Source of the DNA: Candidatus Sumerlaeota bacterium
GTDB lineage: Bacteria > Sumerlaeota > Sumerlaeia > MVZB01 > JAJFLK01
Assembly (NCBI GenBank): GCA_021772735.1
Contig: JAJFLK010000464.1
Span: 1-7,016 of the forward strand
DNA length: 7,016 nt
Direction of reading: 5' to 3'
In this document: one piece after another, positions 5,647-7,016 of the stretch
Layout: each line of letters opens with the position of its first letter
Numbering within the stretch: the stretch's first letter is position 1
Made by a program: the position numbers and the translations under genes
Notes under the pieces: model-generated
Seen by the model: only the letters and a program-made list of their open reading frames with translations
The model's database searches: none
Told to the model about the DNA's origin: nothing

Positions 5647-6952
5647 AACTGCCCGCCACTCGTTCGATCGGCGCGAGCGCGGCATGGCGCTCGGGGACTT
5701 CGCGCAGAGGCTTGGGCAGAAGATCGAGTTCGACCAGACGCGCCTGGAGCCGATCGACCAGATCAGGCGGTAGAACGTGCTCGATCTGCTCGGCATCGCG
5801 ATCGACGTAACCGGGGGCGACCTGAGCCTCTTCGATCAGAAAGATTTCCCAAAGACGATGAACCTTGACGACCTGCGCGGCGTCGCGCCAGCCGGTGTCG
5901 GTCAGGCTGAACCGATCCGCATCGCCCTCGATCAGGCCCTCTCGCAGGCCCGCCTTGACCAATCGAGCCGTCCCGGCCGGATCCCATGCGCGTTCTTTCA
6001 TGAGATCCAACGGCGTGAGACGGGTCGCCTCGGGCCATTGGGCTTCGCTCAATTCATAAAGCGTGCGCAGCAGATTTTGCCGGGCGATCCTGCGACGCAG
6101 CCGCAAGTGACGCACGCCGCGCGCCACCACGCCTCGGCGCGGAGAGATCAGCATCGAGACGCCAAAGATCCCAGTGCCGACCAGAATAATGACCGGCCCG
6201 GCCGGAACGTTGGCCCATCGAGCGCTGGCAGCCGTGCCGAGCAGCCCGGTGAGCAAACCGAAGATGCCCGCCAGGATAATCATGACGAGAAGGCGATCGG
6301 TCCAGAAACGAGCTGCGGCGGCCGGGATGATGAGCATCGCGGCCATCAGCGCCAGACCGACGGCCGGCAATCCGATAACCGTCGTCACGCCGACAAGGCC
6401 CATCATCAAACCATCAAGCCACAAAACCGGCCAGCCCTGCACAGAGGCGAAGTCTTGATCAAAAGCCAGAATCTTGAACTCCTTGTAGAACAAAACGATG
6501 AGCGCGAGCACACCCAGGCCAACGGCGCTGATGACGTAAATATCCTGCGCGATCATCCCGGCGGTCTTGCCGAAGATGAACGAATCGAGACCCGCTTTGG
6601 AGCCCTCGGTCGTTCGGTTCTGGATCATGCGCGAGAGGACAATGCCCAAGCCGAAGAGCACGGAGAGGACGATCCCGATCGCGGCGTCCTCCTTGATGCG
6701 CGTGCGGCGTGGAATGACCGTGACCATCCATGAGCCGGCCAAAGCCGTGACGAGCGCCCCGCCGAGTAAGGCGACGAAATTGCGCGCGCCGACGATCATG
6801 AAGGCGATGCACAAACCCGGCAACGCGGCGTGGGCCAAGGCATCGCCGAGCAGCGCACGGCGGCGAAGCACCATATAACAACCGAGCACGCCAGATACCG
6901 CGCCGAGGATCGACGTTCCGATGAGAACGATGGCCGTGTTGTAAGAGATCAT
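5645..6952 (-). CDS. Metal (Mn/Fe/Zn) ABC transporter permease fused to a DtxR/MntR-like repressor domain, upstream copy
   Basis: This 435-residue fusion is a paralogue of the next gene. An ABC-3 family permease spans residues 1 to about 272, with GDALAHAALPG (36-46), the coupling segment KEFKILAFDQDF (157-168) and AMLIIPAAAARFWTDRL (205-221). A strongly basic linker (HLRLRRRIARQ) leads into a wHTH (about 290-358), a LTDTGW wing and the DtxR-type dimerisation helices. Candidate metal ligands by alignment are His365, Glu369, Glu388, Glu391 and His392. Glu388 falls where B. subtilis MntR has Glu99 and DtxR has Cys102. The MntR Asp8 position appears to be Asn292. The PHGNPIP-like closing motif is absent, and the tail is LLPKPLREVPERHA and onward. 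As first gene of a two-gene unit it would pair with the downstream copy as the two transmembrane subunits. The ATPase and metal-binding protein are not in the window. No clear Shine-Dalgarno precedes the ATG at 6952, which was kept because the first membrane helix follows immediately. Confidence 0.9.
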   Translation of the reverse strand: MISYNTAIVLIGTSILGAVSGVLGCYMVLRRRALLGDALAHAALPGLCIAFMIVGARNFVALLGGALVTALAGSWMVTVIPRRTRIKEDAAIGIVLSVLFGLGIVLSRMIQNRTTEGSKAGLDSFIFGKTAGMIAQDIYVISAVGLGVLALIVLFYKEFKILAFDQDFASVQGWPVLWLDGLMMGLVGVTTVIGLPAVGLALMAAMLIIPAAAARFWTDRLLVMIILAGIFGLLTGLLGTAASARWANVPAGPVIILVGTGIFGVSMLISPRRGVVARGVRHLRLRRRIARQNLLRTLYELSEAQWPEATRLTPLDLMKERAWDPAGTARLVKAGLREGLIEGDADRFSLTDTGWRDAAQVVKVHRLWEIFLIEEAQVAPGYVDRDAEQIEHVLPPDLVDRLQARLVELDLLPKPLREVPERHAALAPIERVAGS

Positions 6953-7016
6953 TGTTGGGTTCGATGCACGCGAGCGAAATGATTAGGAATTAATTAGAAT
7001 TAATTAGGGACAGTTA
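6953..7016 (-). promoter_or_regulatory. AT-rich leader upstream of the permease-repressor pair (candidate promoter/operator)
   Basis: The 64 bases before the first permease contrast sharply with the GC-rich surroundings. They contain several TAATTA-like hexamers that could serve as -10 boxes on the minus strand, but I cannot single out one with a matching -35, since that may lie beyond the window edge. The phased repeats described separately lie here. A regulatory role is inferred from composition and position. Confidence 0.4.
6977..7007. repeat. Three phased copies of a 10-bp AT-rich repeat
   Basis: AATTAATTAG occurs perfectly at 6988-6997 and 6998-7007. A third copy at 6977-6986 (AAATGATTAG) matches 8 of 10 bases after a one-base offset. 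Each perfect copy contains the palindrome AATTAATT. Spacings of 10 and 11 bp put the copies on one face of the helix, as expected of cooperative protein sites or phased A/T tracts. TTAGG, resembling a DtxR half-site, occurs at 6983-6987 and 7004-7008. Confidence 0.7.

Noticed and set aside
5777..6733. A 318-codon plus-strand open frame opposite the upstream permease
   Set aside because: The composition is highly polar and lacks motifs; it is a shadow of the permease-repressor gene.

Overview
This is a GC-rich bacterial stretch with five complete protein genes and one truncated gene. There are no RNA genes, insertion sequences or CRISPR arrays. The content looks like a chromosomal housekeeping region rather than a mobile island. 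The lineage cannot be fixed from the sequence. Fusion of a metal-ABC permease to a DtxR/MntR-type repressor is best known from Chlamydia (YtgCR), so a PVC-group or other uncultured Gram-negative-like lineage is a reasonable but weak guess. Only one of the five start codons has a good Shine-Dalgarno sequence.

Layout: (1) 1-458, plus strand, is the C-terminal third of a leucyl aminopeptidase. (2) 487-1347, minus strand, is a J-domain protein with C-terminal TPR-like helices, converging on the aminopeptidase. (3) 1348-1643 is a divergent intergenic region with a candidate sigma70-type promoter for trmL and two overlapping perfect inverted repeats. (4) 1644-2159, plus strand, is TrmL, a SPOUT tRNA 2'-O-methyltransferase. 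(5) 2197-4041, minus strand (open frame to 4194), is an SLC13/DASS permease with two RCK_C (TrkA-C) domains. A good promoter lies inside the upstream part of its open frame, which argues for a short TTG start. (6) 4288-5631 and 5645-6952, both minus strand, are tandem paralogues. Each is an ABC-3 family Mn/Fe/Zn permease fused to a complete DtxR/MntR-like winged helix and metal-sensing dimerisation domain. (7) 6953-7016 is an unusually AT-rich leader with phased 10-bp repeats.

The most interesting part is the tandem permease-repressor pair. The two permeases probably form a heterodimeric transmembrane channel for a divalent metal importer whose ATPase and binding protein are outside the window. 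Each carries its own candidate metal-responsive regulator, and the two sensor domains differ at a key metal-ligand position (Glu in the upstream copy, His in the downstream copy). The AT-rich repeats just before the first permease are a plausible operator, which would suggest feedback control of the transporter by regulators made as part of it. That regulatory scheme is inference; the fusion architecture and ligand differences are visible directly.
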